This document shows positions 55,701 to 64,000 of a DNA stretch of 64,000 nucleotides, piece by piece. A program made the translations under genes and the position numbers. This stretch comes from Muribaculaceae bacterium (lineage in GTDB: Bacteria; Bacteroidota; Bacteroidia; Bacteroidales; Muribaculaceae), in the NCBI GenBank assembly GCA_022509185.1, contig JAFLTS010000001.1, positions 124,001-188,000 on the forward strand, in the 5' to 3' direction. The notes beneath the pieces were generated by a model. That model had not been told where the DNA came from and made no database searches. It was given only the letters and a program-made list of their open reading frames with translations. The first letter of the stretch is position 1, and the number at the start of each line of letters is the position of its first letter.

Positions 55701-56276
55701 GCTCAGACCCGTACCGGCTGCAGGAGAATAAGGCTGAATTGTATATCCTTTGTATAGATAACCCTTTTTATATAATTCCTTCAAAAGCCACCATACACTT
55801 TCTATATATTTGCTCTCGTATGTGATATAAGGATTTTCAAGATCCACCCAATAACCCATTTTATGTGTGAGATCCGTCCATTCCTTGGTATATTTCATCA
55901 CTTCCTTTCGACAGGCGGAATTATAATCATCAACTGAAATCTTCTTGCCTATATCTTCCTTGGTGATACCCAGGTTTTTTTCTACTCCCAATTCAACCGG
56001 CAAACCGTGAGTATCCCAGCCTGCTTTCCGTTTTACATGATATCCTTTCATGGTTTTGTAGCGGCATACTATATCCTTTATTGTACGCGCCATCACATGA
56101 TGGATTCCTGGCATTCCATTGGCTGAAGGTGGACCTTCATAGAAAACATAGGTGGGACATCCTTCTCTTTCTTTCATAGAATTCTCGAATAAATTCTCTT
56201 TGTCCCAATCCTGGAGTACCTCCTTATTAACTTCGGAGAGATTTAACTGACTATTATATTCCTTAAATTTTTTCAT
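52707..56276 (-). CDS. ileS: Isoleucyl-tRNA synthetase
   Basis: 1,189 residues, the long eukaryote-like IleRS class that is often mupirocin-tolerant. Signatures are YEGPPSANGMPGIHHVMART (HIGH-type, HHVM), the editing segment WTTTPWTLPSNTALCVGPN and NKMSKRLGNAIDP (KMSKR). The C-terminal part lacks the bacterial-type zinc motif. It charges tRNA-Ile. It overlaps lspA, and in many relatives a dksA/TraR-type gene sits between them; none is present here. The ddl gene is 64 nt upstream on the same strand. Confidence 0.96.
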   Translation of the reverse strand: MKKFKEYNSQLNLSEVNKEVLQDWDKENLFENSMKEREGCPTYVFYEGPPSANGMPGIHHVMARTIKDIVCRYKTMKGYHVKRKAGWDTHGLPVELGVEKNLGITKEDIGKKISVDDYNSACRKEVMKYTKEWTDLTHKMGYWVDLENPYITYESKYIESVWWLLKELYKKGYLYKGYTIQPYSPAAGTGLSTHELNQPGCYRDVKDTTATALFEIKEPDESIQGWGKPYFMAWTTTPWTLPSNTALCVGPNFDYVAIRTFNPYTSEKITVVLAEELVSHYFKKEGENQPLEDYKAGDKIIPYTIIKKWKGNDLVGMKYYQLMPWVKPAVPYNEHTDASFLQYGESHPDKIFECGSDKFVEVSELAFRVIPGDYVTTEDGTGIVHIAPTFGADDAKVAKSAGIPPLFMIDKAGETRPMVDLSGRYYPIDELAPNFVVKCIDQNEYGKHAGAYVKNAYDPKFNKDGKYDSKAAESMEDLNVELSIELKKEGKAFRIEKHVHNYPHCWRTDKPVLYYPLDSWFIRTTASRDNLIKLNEQIKWKPTSTGTGRFGKWLENLQDWNLSRSRYWGTPLPIWRSEDGKEEICIGSYSELYDEIEKAVNAGIMKTNPLKDKGFEPGNNSKENYEKADLHRPYVDEIILVSESGKPMKRETDLIDVWFDSGAMPYAQIHYPFENKELLDTHEVYPADFIAEGVDQTRGWFFTLHAIAGMVFDSVAFKAVISNGLVLDKNGNKMSKRLGNAIDPFGNIEKYGSDPVRWYMISNSAPWDNLKYDEKGVEEVARKLFATLYNTYKFFALYANVDGFTGAEKEVEYKERPEIDRWILSLLNSLVAEVTEALDDYEPTKAARAIEEFVNDNLSNWYVRLNRKRFWAGEMDSNKLSAYQTLYTCLKTVALLMAPFSPFYSDRLYRDLVAPAMEGNGYASVHTTDFPESDPTLIDRSLEERMALAQKVTSNVLALRRKTNLKVRQPLSTLLVSVSSDSQKDGIKALESLIKSEVNIKDLKIVDNEESGLVKKVKADFKKLGPKYGKVMKQLGAAISSMSQKDILELEKKGSFKFSGIEGEPEVTLDDVDIFAEDIPGWQVANDGDLTVALDVTVTPELRKEGMARELINRIQNLRKSAGLEITDKINVVLSDLPEIREAVEAFGEYISGQVLANSLKLESSMDDEESVPLEIEGLDAKVKISKSE

Positions 56277-56340
56277 AATCTTATCTATAATCCCCTTTAT
56301 ACTTTAAACTCTTAGCTTTTTGAACTTACCATTCTAAACT

Positions 56341-57519
56341 TCACTTCTTAACACCCTTGAGTCCTCCACCCATTGCGAATATATTGGTGTCATAGGAGAA
56401 AGTTTTTCTTTCTGTATCACGTTTTCTTTTCAATCCTAAAGATATTAGTTGGTCTAAAAGTTCAGGGAAACTTATCCCGGTTTCATCCCATAAATAAAAA
56501 GAGAGGCTTCCGGGAATAGTATTTATTTCATTCACAAAAATTTCTCCCGAGTCTTTGTCTATCATGAAATCTATTCTTGAAACTCCATTGCATGCCAGTA
56601 CCCTAAACGTTTCTGAAGCTAATTCCTGAATCTTTTTAGTTGTTTCCTCAGGTAGATCAGCCGGGATTTTCTTTTTGGAAGCTTGCATTCCTGATTTTGA
56701 GCCTGATCCATATTTCTCGTCATAGGTAAGAAAATCTTTCTCTTTAATCGGTTCTTCGCATACACTGCTTCTGCGATAGTCAGCATCTCCAAGCACGCTG
56801 CAATTGATTTCCATCATATTTTCTACCATATGCTCAACAATGATACGTGAGGAGAAACGAATTGCATTTTCTATGGCTGAATCAAGACTTCTTCTGTCGG
56901 TTGCCTTACTTATACCCACACTTGAACCAAGATTAGCCGGTTTCACTATTACAGGGTAACCTAAATCTTCTTCTATTTTCTTGTCTATTTTCTCCCTGTT
57001 GGATAGCCATTCTCTGTCTGTAAACCAGACGTATTCCACCACCGGTATCCCACTCTCTCCAAGGATCATTTTCATTGTGATCTTATCCATTCCATTAGCA
57101 GAGGATAAGGTATCACATCCCACAAAAGGTATTCCAATCGTTTCTAAAACTCCTTGAAACATACCGTCTTCTCCATGTGATCCATGCAATATCGGGAATG
57201 CTACATGAAGCTCCTCTATAATTGGATTCTTTTTAGAAAATAATCCTCCCTTTGTATCACTTCTGTAAAGTTTATAATCACCATAGACAGGCTTCATATA
57301 AACTTCTTCACATTTTGATTCGAGAGTTTTCAGGTCTTTATAATTGGAAATTTCAAGTAAAGAGGGCCCGGTAAGCCATTTTCCCTGCTTGGTGATGTAC
57401 ACCGGGATCACTTCATATTTTGTTCTGTCGAATGCATTTATTGCCTGGAGAGCGGAGATCACCGATATCTCATGTTCAACCGATCTCCCACCGAAGAAAA
57501 CACCTACTTTAGTTTTCAT
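56341..57519 (-). CDS. ddl: D-alanine--D-alanine ligase, long Firmicutes-like type
   Basis: 392 residues. The start VGVFFGGRSVEHEISVISAL, the ATP-grasp segments KPANLGSSVGISKA and IIVEHMVENMMEINCSVLG, the omega-loop Lys-Tyr pair in TYDEKYGSG, and RIDFMI..FVNEINTIPGSLS are all present. The Lys-Tyr pair argues for D-Ala-D-Ala rather than D-Ala-D-lactate. The C-terminal tail (KTFSYDTNIFAMGG) and length are more like clostridial/VanG-related ligases than the ~325-residue enzyme usual in the order. It makes the dipeptide for peptidoglycan precursors. Confidence 0.9.
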   Translation of the reverse strand: MKTKVGVFFGGRSVEHEISVISALQAINAFDRTKYEVIPVYITKQGKWLTGPSLLEISNYKDLKTLESKCEEVYMKPVYGDYKLYRSDTKGGLFSKKNPIIEELHVAFPILHGSHGEDGMFQGVLETIGIPFVGCDTLSSANGMDKITMKMILGESGIPVVEYVWFTDREWLSNREKIDKKIEEDLGYPVIVKPANLGSSVGISKATDRRSLDSAIENAIRFSSRIIVEHMVENMMEINCSVLGDADYRRSSVCEEPIKEKDFLTYDEKYGSGSKSGMQASKKKIPADLPEETTKKIQELASETFRVLACNGVSRIDFMIDKDSGEIFVNEINTIPGSLSFYLWDETGISFPELLDQLISLGLKRKRDTERKTFSYDTNIFAMGGGLKGVKK

Positions 57520-57566
57520 ATAGTTACATAACGGGTTACAACCTCTTTGAGGCTTTTAAACAACCG

Positions 57567-57574
57567 CAAAATTA
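57567..57574 (-). promoter_or_regulatory. -7 box for ddl
   Basis: TAATTTTG followed by C on the minus strand, 48 nt before the ddl start codon. It may drive the ddl-ileS-lspA-DUF4296 gene run. Confidence 0.5.
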
Positions 57575-57599
57575 GCATTTTAGTGCCGAAATCACAAAT

Positions 57600-59021
57600 T
57601 CAGAGCTTGGCCGGCCATGGGAAACCATGAGGATTTACTGTTAATCCCATTCTTTCATCATTCAATCTTACTCGCAGGAATTCTTCAAGCTTCTTCCTGT
57701 CTCTTTCTAAAAATGGAGATCTGGCTTTTATAAAAACCATACTCACTGTATCCGGTGAAAAATGTTCAACGGAAGTTACCATCATTTTTGATACAGCTAT
57801 ATCCTCCACAGCAGGAAATAAAACTTTTATCTCCGGAGCTATTTCAGAACTTTGCTTATTAAACCAGTCATGATATCTTATTACATCTCGAAGGGAGTCG
57901 ATGGTGGTTTGTTTTGTAAGCAATTCCTGTTGGGCGATACTATAAAATTCTGCAAAATTTTTCTCCGGATTTGTCATAGTGGTGGTAACATTGCCAACCG
58001 AGAATCCCTGCTTTATCTGTAATATAGTCCCTCCTAATCCTAAACTGTCAAGTTTGTTTATCATTGCAAGTTGAAGGGAATCCTTAGGTAAGGCTGTTCC
58101 AATAAGAGTAACATCTATGTATTTTTTACCTCCCTCCATATATTCCTTATGGCTCAATACCTGAGTATTGGGAAATACCATTTGCTGCTCTACAAATGCC
58201 TGCGCCTTTGCCAAAAAAAGATTCTTCCTTATCATTTGATAAGTTAGGAAACAGCTTACTCCCACTGTGCAGAACACTACTATTGTAACAAAGGTCTGCA
58301 CACGTCTATTTCTGGATGTATTTTGATATACTACCGCTTTATATTTCAGTATTTTTACTCCGATCCAGGTGGCGAAGAGTATAAACACCATATTGGTGAA
58401 AAAGAGATACAAGGCTCCCAGGAAAAAATGCATCTGCATGGTGGCAAGTCCATAGCCTGCTGTACATAAGGGAGGCATAAGTGAGGTTGCGATTGCAACA
58501 CCGGGCATTACCTGACCTTTGTTGCGTGCTGCTAAACCTACAAAACCTGCTCCTCCACCGAACAAAGCTACGAATACATCATATATTGAGGGAGAAGTCC
58601 TGGCCAGCAACTGGCTCGATCCTTCGTATTGAGGAGATATTAGGAAATAAATGGCTGAGGCCGCAAGAGAACCCAATACTGCCATGGAGATATTCTTGAA
58701 ACTCCTCCTTAGTAATTCATAGTCAGCTATACCAATACCAAGGCCCATCCCAATTATCGGACCCATCAATGGAGAAATTAACATGGCGCCGATCACCACC
58801 GGTATACTGTCAGTGTTAAGTCCTAAAGATGCAACAAGTATCGCAAAAATCAATACCAGGAGTTGGCTTCCCTTGAAGTCTACACCGGAACGGATCGACT
58901 GCTCTACATCTTGCTGGGATTCCAGATCATTGGCAACATTGAAATATGAGAGCAGATCCAGCCAAAATTTCTTAAGACGCAGTTTTAGGTCACTGGTTTT
59001 CGTAGTTACTTCCTCGGCCAT
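57600..59021 (-). CDS. DUF389 (TIGR00341-like) membrane protein
   Basis: 473 residues. After a cytoplasmic start come five or six TM helices, with the family core SLGLNTDSIPVVIGAMLISP and LMGPIIGMGLGIGIADYELL, then FGGGAGFVGLAARNKGQVMPGVAIATSLMPPLCTAGYGLA. The C-terminal ~200 residues are soluble and periplasmic or cytoplasmic, ending FPWPAKL. Function unknown. It follows the C10 protease by 22 nt on the same strand. Confidence 0.88.
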   Translation of the reverse strand: MAEEVTTKTSDLKLRLKKFWLDLLSYFNVANDLESQQDVEQSIRSGVDFKGSQLLVLIFAILVASLGLNTDSIPVVIGAMLISPLMGPIIGMGLGIGIADYELLRRSFKNISMAVLGSLAASAIYFLISPQYEGSSQLLARTSPSIYDVFVALFGGGAGFVGLAARNKGQVMPGVAIATSLMPPLCTAGYGLATMQMHFFLGALYLFFTNMVFILFATWIGVKILKYKAVVYQNTSRNRRVQTFVTIVVFCTVGVSCFLTYQMIRKNLFLAKAQAFVEQQMVFPNTQVLSHKEYMEGGKKYIDVTLIGTALPKDSLQLAMINKLDSLGLGGTILQIKQGFSVGNVTTTMTNPEKNFAEFYSIAQQELLTKQTTIDSLRDVIRYHDWFNKQSSEIAPEIKVLFPAVEDIAVSKMMVTSVEHFSPDTVSMVFIKARSPFLERDRKKLEEFLRVRLNDERMGLTVNPHGFPWPAKL

Positions 59022-59043
59022 TTATTGCAAGGTTTATGGAGAT

Positions 59044-60765
59044 TCAGTAGATTATTTTCTTAAATTCTTTTCCTTTTTTTCCAATTAAAAGCTGGCCTTT
59101 CAATGGAGAGTTTATCTTTCTTCCTGTTATATCAAAATACTCGGTCTCAGCTCCCTCACTCTCTTCCCATAAGTTTTCAATCCCCGTATCAGTTTCAATC
59201 TCACTCGGTGAAATGGTGGCTTTACCATTTTCTACAACCATATATAAGCAATCTATACAACCAACAGGAACTGCCGGGAAAATATAATCCTCCTCGCCAT
59301 TTATTTTAAATATAGGATATATCTTATAACTTCCAGCTGAAAGATTGTTTGGAATTACCACTTCAAGAAGGTAATAATGAAACCATGGTTCGATGGTCAG
59401 TTCTGAAGTATAAGATTCTTGTTTGCTTCCGTCGCTTCCTTCTATAAGTATACCTGCCTCCCCTGTAACACTTACACTGCTATTGTTCTGAATTCCTTTA
59501 TATAAAGCCGGGAAAAGTGTTATACGGCTTCCTAATCTGACGGTAGCTGTAGCATCGGGCTCAGGATCTTCTCCCAATTCTTTGATAGAAAAATTGCTCA
59601 TGCAATACATTAGATATTTAGTGGCCCCGTTTACCTGAACATCCGGTCGAGATATATTGATGGTAACTTCCTGCTCGTAGTTATATCCGGAAGTAGATCC
59701 TCCAATACCTTGGTTCTCCGGAGTTAAGGCAGATAAGAGATAATAGCCGTCGCTAAGTCCTCCCCAGCCCCAGTTAATATGGAAATATCCTTTACCGTCA
59801 TAGCCGTCGCATACAAATTGATGGCCCTCATCATTTTCTGTATATCCTCCATACATCACCGGAAGACCTTGAGACAATTGATTATATATCAACTCTTCCC
59901 ATTCCTGATCAGTATAATATTCTCTTTGAGGCATCTGGACACTTTGAGAATAATTGAAGTATTTATATAATGACGATGCTATCCTTGATGCATAGGCTGC
60001 ACTGAAACCGGGCGAATAATTTGTCTCGAGGGCATAACCACACGCCATCATCAACTGGGCCACCGCCTCCGCATTTTCTTCACTGTATTCTTCATCATGG
60101 TAAAGATCAAGCATCTCATTCCAATTGAACCTTGTATCATCAAAATCAAGGTACAATGAGGTTTGGTAATTGGCAAATTGACTCCTGTATTCAAGTATTC
60201 CTCCTTGGCATATATCCGGCCACTGATGATAATACATCACCTGTGCCATAGCGGTTGCCACGCAACCCGTCATGGAATATCTCCCGGAAAATTCCGGACA
60301 CATATTATTAAATGGTGAATTCTGATTCCACTGGGAAGTCAATAATGGTACTACCGGATTCCATGAATCTGCCCTACTCTCGATTTTATTATAGAGAATA
60401 TTATTATCTGATGCAAATTTTATCTGTGAAGCATAAAAATCCAACCAATAAGAAAGTTCCGGATTTTCCTTAATATTAAAATTCCCGGTATTCGAGTAAC
60501 CCAACAAAGGAGCACCGCAATCATCAGCTGATATTATTATAAATCCCGGTTCGGTAGAAAACACATAAATAGCTTTAAACTCAGGATTTTCAGCAGCATT
60601 GATCGTTGCAACGGGAGTGGGACTTAAACTTGTTCGCGTAATGGTAATATTACAATCTTCGAGAACTCGGTCCAAAGCTTCAGCTGGATGCAGTTGTTTA
60701 GCTATAATTGGTTGCACTGACATCAATAAGGCTAACGATGCCACATTTGCTTTAATAAATCTCAT
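59044..60765 (-). CDS. C10-family (streptopain-like) cysteine protease with sorting tail
   Basis: 573 residues. A signal peptide is followed by a Spi-type pro-region (~25-140) and the catalytic domain with the nucleophile Cys in MTGCVATAMAQVMYYHQWPD (C168), the His in ENDEGHQFVCDGYD (H315) and the GYFHINWGWGG oxyanion/aromatic segment. A beta-rich region follows, and the last ~30 residues (EYFDITGRKINSPLKGQLLI) resemble a Por/T9SS-type sorting tail. Relatives include SpeB and interpain, which degrade host proteins. The pro-region should keep the enzyme inactive until secretion. Confidence 0.93.
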   Translation of the reverse strand: MRFIKANVASLALLMSVQPIIAKQLHPAEALDRVLEDCNITITRTSLSPTPVATINAAENPEFKAIYVFSTEPGFIIISADDCGAPLLGYSNTGNFNIKENPELSYWLDFYASQIKFASDNNILYNKIESRADSWNPVVPLLTSQWNQNSPFNNMCPEFSGRYSMTGCVATAMAQVMYYHQWPDICQGGILEYRSQFANYQTSLYLDFDDTRFNWNEMLDLYHDEEYSEENAEAVAQLMMACGYALETNYSPGFSAAYASRIASSLYKYFNYSQSVQMPQREYYTDQEWEELIYNQLSQGLPVMYGGYTENDEGHQFVCDGYDGKGYFHINWGWGGLSDGYYLLSALTPENQGIGGSTSGYNYEQEVTINISRPDVQVNGATKYLMYCMSNFSIKELGEDPEPDATATVRLGSRITLFPALYKGIQNNSSVSVTGEAGILIEGSDGSKQESYTSELTIEPWFHYYLLEVVIPNNLSAGSYKIYPIFKINGEEDYIFPAVPVGCIDCLYMVVENGKATISPSEIETDTGIENLWEESEGAETEYFDITGRKINSPLKGQLLIGKKGKEFKKIIY

Positions 60766-60784
60766 GTCTCTTAATTTTTATATG

Positions 60785-60792
60785 CAAAAATA
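60785..60792 (-). promoter_or_regulatory. -7 box for the C10 protease gene
   Basis: TATTTTTG followed by C on the minus strand, 20 nt before the protease start codon. Confidence 0.5.
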
Positions 60793-61046
60793 ATAAAAAA
60801 GAGACGAAGTAGTTCAATCCTTGAGGATAGGTCTTTTTTTAATTTTAATCTTCTTTTAGAATAAAATAGCGCTTTTTCGGGCTCTCCTAATAATAAACTG
60901 AATCAGTTTTATTGAAAATATCTAACTCTATAGTAATTTACTTTTTATTTAATTTTAAATTTTTAACTCATTTAACCTAAACATGTTTTCTGTAGTTTCA
61001 ATTCTCCTTTATAGGTTTTCTTTTTAGTCGTTTTGTTCCTTTTTAT

Positions 61047-61054
61047 TAATTTTG
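61047..61054 (+). promoter_or_regulatory. -7 box for dapA-dnaG
   Basis: TAATTTTG followed by C, 31 nt before the dapA ATG. The rest of the 319-bp gap (60766-61084) is AT-rich and shows nothing else convincing. Confidence 0.5.
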
Positions 61055-61084
61055 CAATATAAGATTTACATCCTCCTTTAATTT

Positions 61085-61975
61085 ATGTCTGAGGTAAATT
61101 TATCTGGTCTGGGAGTAGCGCTTGTTACTCCTTTTAAAAAGGATCTTTCTATAGATTACGAAGCTTTGGAAAAGATCTTGGAAAATATCATTGAAGGAGG
61201 AGCAGATTATATAGTGGCTTTAGGCACTACTGCTGAAACTCCCACACTTACTTTGGAGGAAAGATCTGAACTTTGCAAGTTTCTTAACAATAAAACAAAA
61301 GGTAAAATACCAATGGTGATTGGTATTGGAGGCAACAATACTTTAAGAGTGATTAGAGACATCAATAGGACTGATCTATCAGGATTTTCAGCTATTCTTT
61401 CTGTAACTCCTTTTTATAACAGACCATCTCAAGAAGGCCTTTTCCAACATTATAAAGCAATTGCAGACATTTCTCCATTACCATTAATTTTGTATAATGT
61501 GCCATCCAGAACAGGAGTCAACCTTTCCGCTCACACCACTCTGAAATTAACTCAGTACTCATCTAAGATTATTGCAATAAAAGAAGCATCCGGCAAAATG
61601 GAGCAGTGTAAGGAAATTTTAGACAACGCTCCTGAAACTTTTAGTGTGATCTCAGGGGATGATGCCTACACTTCTGATTTAATGAAAATTGGAGCTGTAG
61701 GTGTGATTTCTGTTTTGGCTAATGCTTGTCCCCGGGAAGTGAAACAGTTAGTCGATCTTTGTTTGGAAAACAGATTTAAGGAAGCTGAGATATCTCAGCA
61801 AGAATTGGCACCTCTCATTTCCGGTTTGTTTGCTGATGGAAATCCCTCCGGGGTAAAAGCTCTCTTAAATATAATGGGGCTTTCACAAAATATTTTAAGA
61901 CTTCCTTTAGTGCCTGTAAGAGATTCAGTTTTCGAGACACTTAAATTGCAATATTCTGCCATCCAAAATAGATGA
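61085..61975 (+). CDS. dapA: 4-hydroxy-tetrahydrodipicolinate synthase
   Basis: 296 residues of the (beta/alpha)8 DapA fold. Motifs are GLGVALVTPFKKDLSID, YIVALGTTAETPTLTLEER, TPFYNRPSQEGLFQHYKAI (catalytic Tyr), LYNVPSRTGVNLS and the Schiff-base Lys in IIAIKEASG. It condenses pyruvate with aspartate semialdehyde, the first step toward diaminopimelate and lysine. Its last bases overlap the dnaG start (ATGA). Confidence 0.97.
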   Translation: MSEVNLSGLGVALVTPFKKDLSIDYEALEKILENIIEGGADYIVALGTTAETPTLTLEERSELCKFLNNKTKGKIPMVIGIGGNNTLRVIRDINRTDLSGFSAILSVTPFYNRPSQEGLFQHYKAIADISPLPLILYNVPSRTGVNLSAHTTLKLTQYSSKIIAIKEASGKMEQCKEILDNAPETFSVISGDDAYTSDLMKIGAVGVISVLANACPREVKQLVDLCLENRFKEAEISQQELAPLISGLFADGNPSGVKALLNIMGLSQNILRLPLVPVRDSVFETLKLQYSAIQNR

Positions 61976-64000
61976 TTGATCCCGCTACCGTTCAAAAGAT
62001 TAAAGACACGGCTGATATAGTTGATGTTGTGAGCGACTATGTCCATTTGGTGAGACGTGGAGTAAATTACATGGGACTTTGTCCTTTTCACAACGAACGT
62101 ACTCCCTCCTTTTCTGTAAATAAAAGTCGTAATTTCTGTTATTGTTTCTCTTGTCACAAAGGTGGTGGTCCTATCAATTTCATAATGGAGAAAGAAGGTG
62201 TATCGTATCATGAAGCACTTCTTCAACTGGCACGTAAATATGGAATAGAAGTAAAAGAGAGGGAACTGACAAATGAAGAAAGGGAAAAGCAGACTCGGCG
62301 GGAAAGTATGCTCGTAGCTAACGAGTGGGCAAAAAACTACTTCGTTTCCAATCTATTGGAAAAAGATGAAGGAAAAGATATTGGCCTCTCTTATCTTTAT
62401 GGTAGAAAAATTACTCCGGAAGCTATTAAAGCCTTCGCTTTAGGTTATGCCATAGATAAATCAAACGATTTCACTCAAGAAGCTTTAAAAAAGGGATTCC
62501 CTCTTGAAATTTTAAAGGATGTGGGTCTTACCGGTACAGCACAGCAAGGTAATTTGTATGATAAATTCCGTGGTAGAGTGATTTTTCCAGTTATTAATCC
62601 TGCCGGTAAGACCGTGGCTTTCGGAGGACGGGATTTAAAAGGTGGACCCGCAAAATATATAAATTCTCCTGAATCAGATGTATACTCCAAAAGCCGTGAA
62701 CTCTATGGAATATTTCAGGCTAAAGGAGATATGGTCAGGGAAAACAAAGTTTATCTCGTTGAGGGATACCTTGATGTAATCGGAATGTGGCAGACCGGAG
62801 TTAAAAATGTAGTGGCTTCTTCCGGAACTTCCCTCACTGATGGCCAGATTGCGCTAATTCATAGATTCACGGATAATGTAACCCTTATATATGATGGAGA
62901 CTCCGCTGGAATCAAAGCCTCTTTAAGAGGTATTGATATGCTTTTGGGACATAATCTCAATGTTAAGGCTATACCTTTACCTCAGGGTGAAGACCCGGAT
63001 TCTTTAGCTGCTAAATTATCAACTGAGGAATTCAAAAAATATCTGGCCTATCATGAAGTGGATATTATTCGCTTCAAGATAAATGTCCTGCTATCCGAAA
63101 CTGTCAATGACCCGCAGAACAGATGGCAGGTGGTTAGATCTATAGTGGAAAGCTTGGCACATATTCCCGATAAAATTAAACGGGATATATACATTCAGGA
63201 ATGTAGCAACTTGCTTGATATTAAAGAATCTACTCTTAGTGCGGAAGTAGCTAAATCAAGAATAAAAATTATTGAACAGGAGAAACTCAAGCGAAGAGCT
63301 GAAGAATTAAATAAAAACTTCCCGGAAAAAGCAGAAATATCTTCCCCTCAACCCTCGTCAGTTGAAACCGCTGTTTCTCCTATTGACTCCTCCCCTCTTC
63401 ATCCTTTAGAGAAAGAGTTGATTTTCAACTGCTTGAGATATGGATTTATCACTCTTTGGGAAAACGAAAAACCTGAAGAAGGTTTCACGACAGTTGTTGA
63501 ATACGTTTCACAGGAACTTAGTTATGACAATATCTCTTTTACTCATCCTGAGTACAATAAAGTATTTTCTCACCTTTTCGATCTCCTCCCAAAATTTAAA
63601 GAAGATCTAAAAAATTACGAGCAGGAGATAAATGCTGCAATCGGTGAAAAAAGAAAGGAAGGTTATGAAAAAATTGGGGGACGTAATATCTCTCTTACAG
63701 AAATTTCTAAAGCTGAAGATAAACTTGAAGAAGAGTTGATACAACTTGCCAGAATAAAGAGAGAGAATTTCGCAAAAAATTATATTCTTGATTCACTCGG
63801 AAGCCATTATGAAGACAGTGTAAGAAAACATACAATAGAGGCTTTAGCCGAAAAACATCAGTTGAGTTCTTTATTCAAAAAAAATAAACCTGAAGAAAAG
63901 ATTGAGGATAAGGTTCTTCCGATAGTAGTGAATTCTTTGAATGTTCTGAAAAATGGTATAATTGATCAGCAGTTAAAAGAATTAATGGATGAATTGAAAG
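61972..64000 (+). CDS. dnaG: DNA primase DnaG (3' end outside window)
   Basis: 676 codons are visible from ATG 61972, and the frame runs past the right edge. It starts MIDPATVQKIKDTADIVDVV. The CHC2 zinc finger is CPFHNERTPSF..CYCFSC (~38-63), and the catalytic core contains FRGRVIFPVINPAGKTVAFG and the Toprim segment VYLVEGYLDVIGMWQTG and LIYDGDSAGIKAS. A Glu/Lys-rich helical C-terminal region follows, for helicase interaction. It makes RNA primers at the replication fork. The start overlaps the dapA stop by 4 nt. The stop is not in the window. Confidence 0.95.
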   Translation, partial: MIDPATVQKIKDTADIVDVVSDYVHLVRRGVNYMGLCPFHNERTPSFSVNKSRNFCYCFSCHKGGGPINFIMEKEGVSYHEALLQLARKYGIEVKERELTNEEREKQTRRESMLVANEWAKNYFVSNLLEKDEGKDIGLSYLYGRKITPEAIKAFALGYAIDKSNDFTQEALKKGFPLEILKDVGLTGTAQQGNLYDKFRGRVIFPVINPAGKTVAFGGRDLKGGPAKYINSPESDVYSKSRELYGIFQAKGDMVRENKVYLVEGYLDVIGMWQTGVKNVVASSGTSLTDGQIALIHRFTDNVTLIYDGDSAGIKASLRGIDMLLGHNLNVKAIPLPQGEDPDSLAAKLSTEEFKKYLAYHEVDIIRFKINVLLSETVNDPQNRWQVVRSIVESLAHIPDKIKRDIYIQECSNLLDIKESTLSAEVAKSRIKIIEQEKLKRRAEELNKNFPEKAEISSPQPSSVETAVSPIDSSPLHPLEKELIFNCLRYGFITLWENEKPEEGFTTVVEYVSQELSYDNISFTHPEYNKVFSHLFDLLPKFKEDLKNYEQEINAAIGEKRKEGYEKIGGRNISLTEISKAEDKLEEELIQLARIKRENFAKNYILDSLGSHYEDSVRKHTIEALAEKHQLSSLFKKNKPEEKIEDKVLPIVVNSLNVLKNGIIDQQLKELMDELK

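Overview
The window looks like chromosomal DNA of a gut-type Bacteroidota (order Bacteroidales; the family Muribaculaceae is plausible but not proven). The evidence is the Bacteroidota promoter (TTG, 19-21 nt, TAnnTTTG) in front of many genes, a short (~286 aa) primary sigma factor, PPi-dependent phosphofructokinase, many lipoproteins, a SusC-like TonB-dependent receptor, BspA-like leucine-rich repeats and C-terminal Por/T9SS-type sorting tails. Gene density is high and no prophage, integrase, intact insertion sequence or CRISPR array was seen.

Layout. 1-5.6 kb: the 5' part of a membrane-anchored Ser/Thr kinase that runs off the left edge, an unidentified structured RNA, and a 1,275-residue LRR surface protein. 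5.7-17.4 kb: tRNA-Arg(CCG), then the most distinctive block: a nuclease lipoprotein, a divergent TonB-dependent receptor, an OB-fold lipoprotein in the SusD position, and two secreted OB-fold proteins with sorting tails. These share sequence modules and look like a surface machine for nucleic acids. 17.4-22.2 kb: thioredoxin lipoprotein, pfp, a flippase-like membrane protein and a glycosyltransferase. 22.3-30.2 kb: recJ, recQ, mltF-like lytic transglycosylase, DUF3332 lipoprotein, a YtxH/holin-like envelope cassette and yaaA. 30.3-35.8 kb: a rod-like RNA resembling 6S RNA, nitroreductase, nucleoside phosphorylase, dprA, thioesterase, a secreted Ntn-hydrolase and a DUF4250 protein. 36-42.5 kb: htrA, two tandem primary-type sigma factors and valS. 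42.5-52 kb: ald, SpmAB-like protein, trpS with a structured leader, GNAT, YitT, pepT, miaA, an outer-membrane barrel and a small RNA. 51.3-57.5 kb: ddl, ileS, lspA and DUF4296, all on the minus strand. 57.6-64 kb: DUF389 protein, C10 protease, dapA and the 5' part of dnaG, cut by the right edge.

Most genes are housekeeping. The points most worth following are the OB-fold/nuclease/TonB locus, the tandem rpoD pair, and three non-coding RNA candidates each with its own promoter and terminator. Several starts were moved from the longest reading frame to internal ATGs because promoter boxes, neighbouring stop codons or family N-termini argue for it. Function calls rest on reading motifs by eye; no database search was possible.
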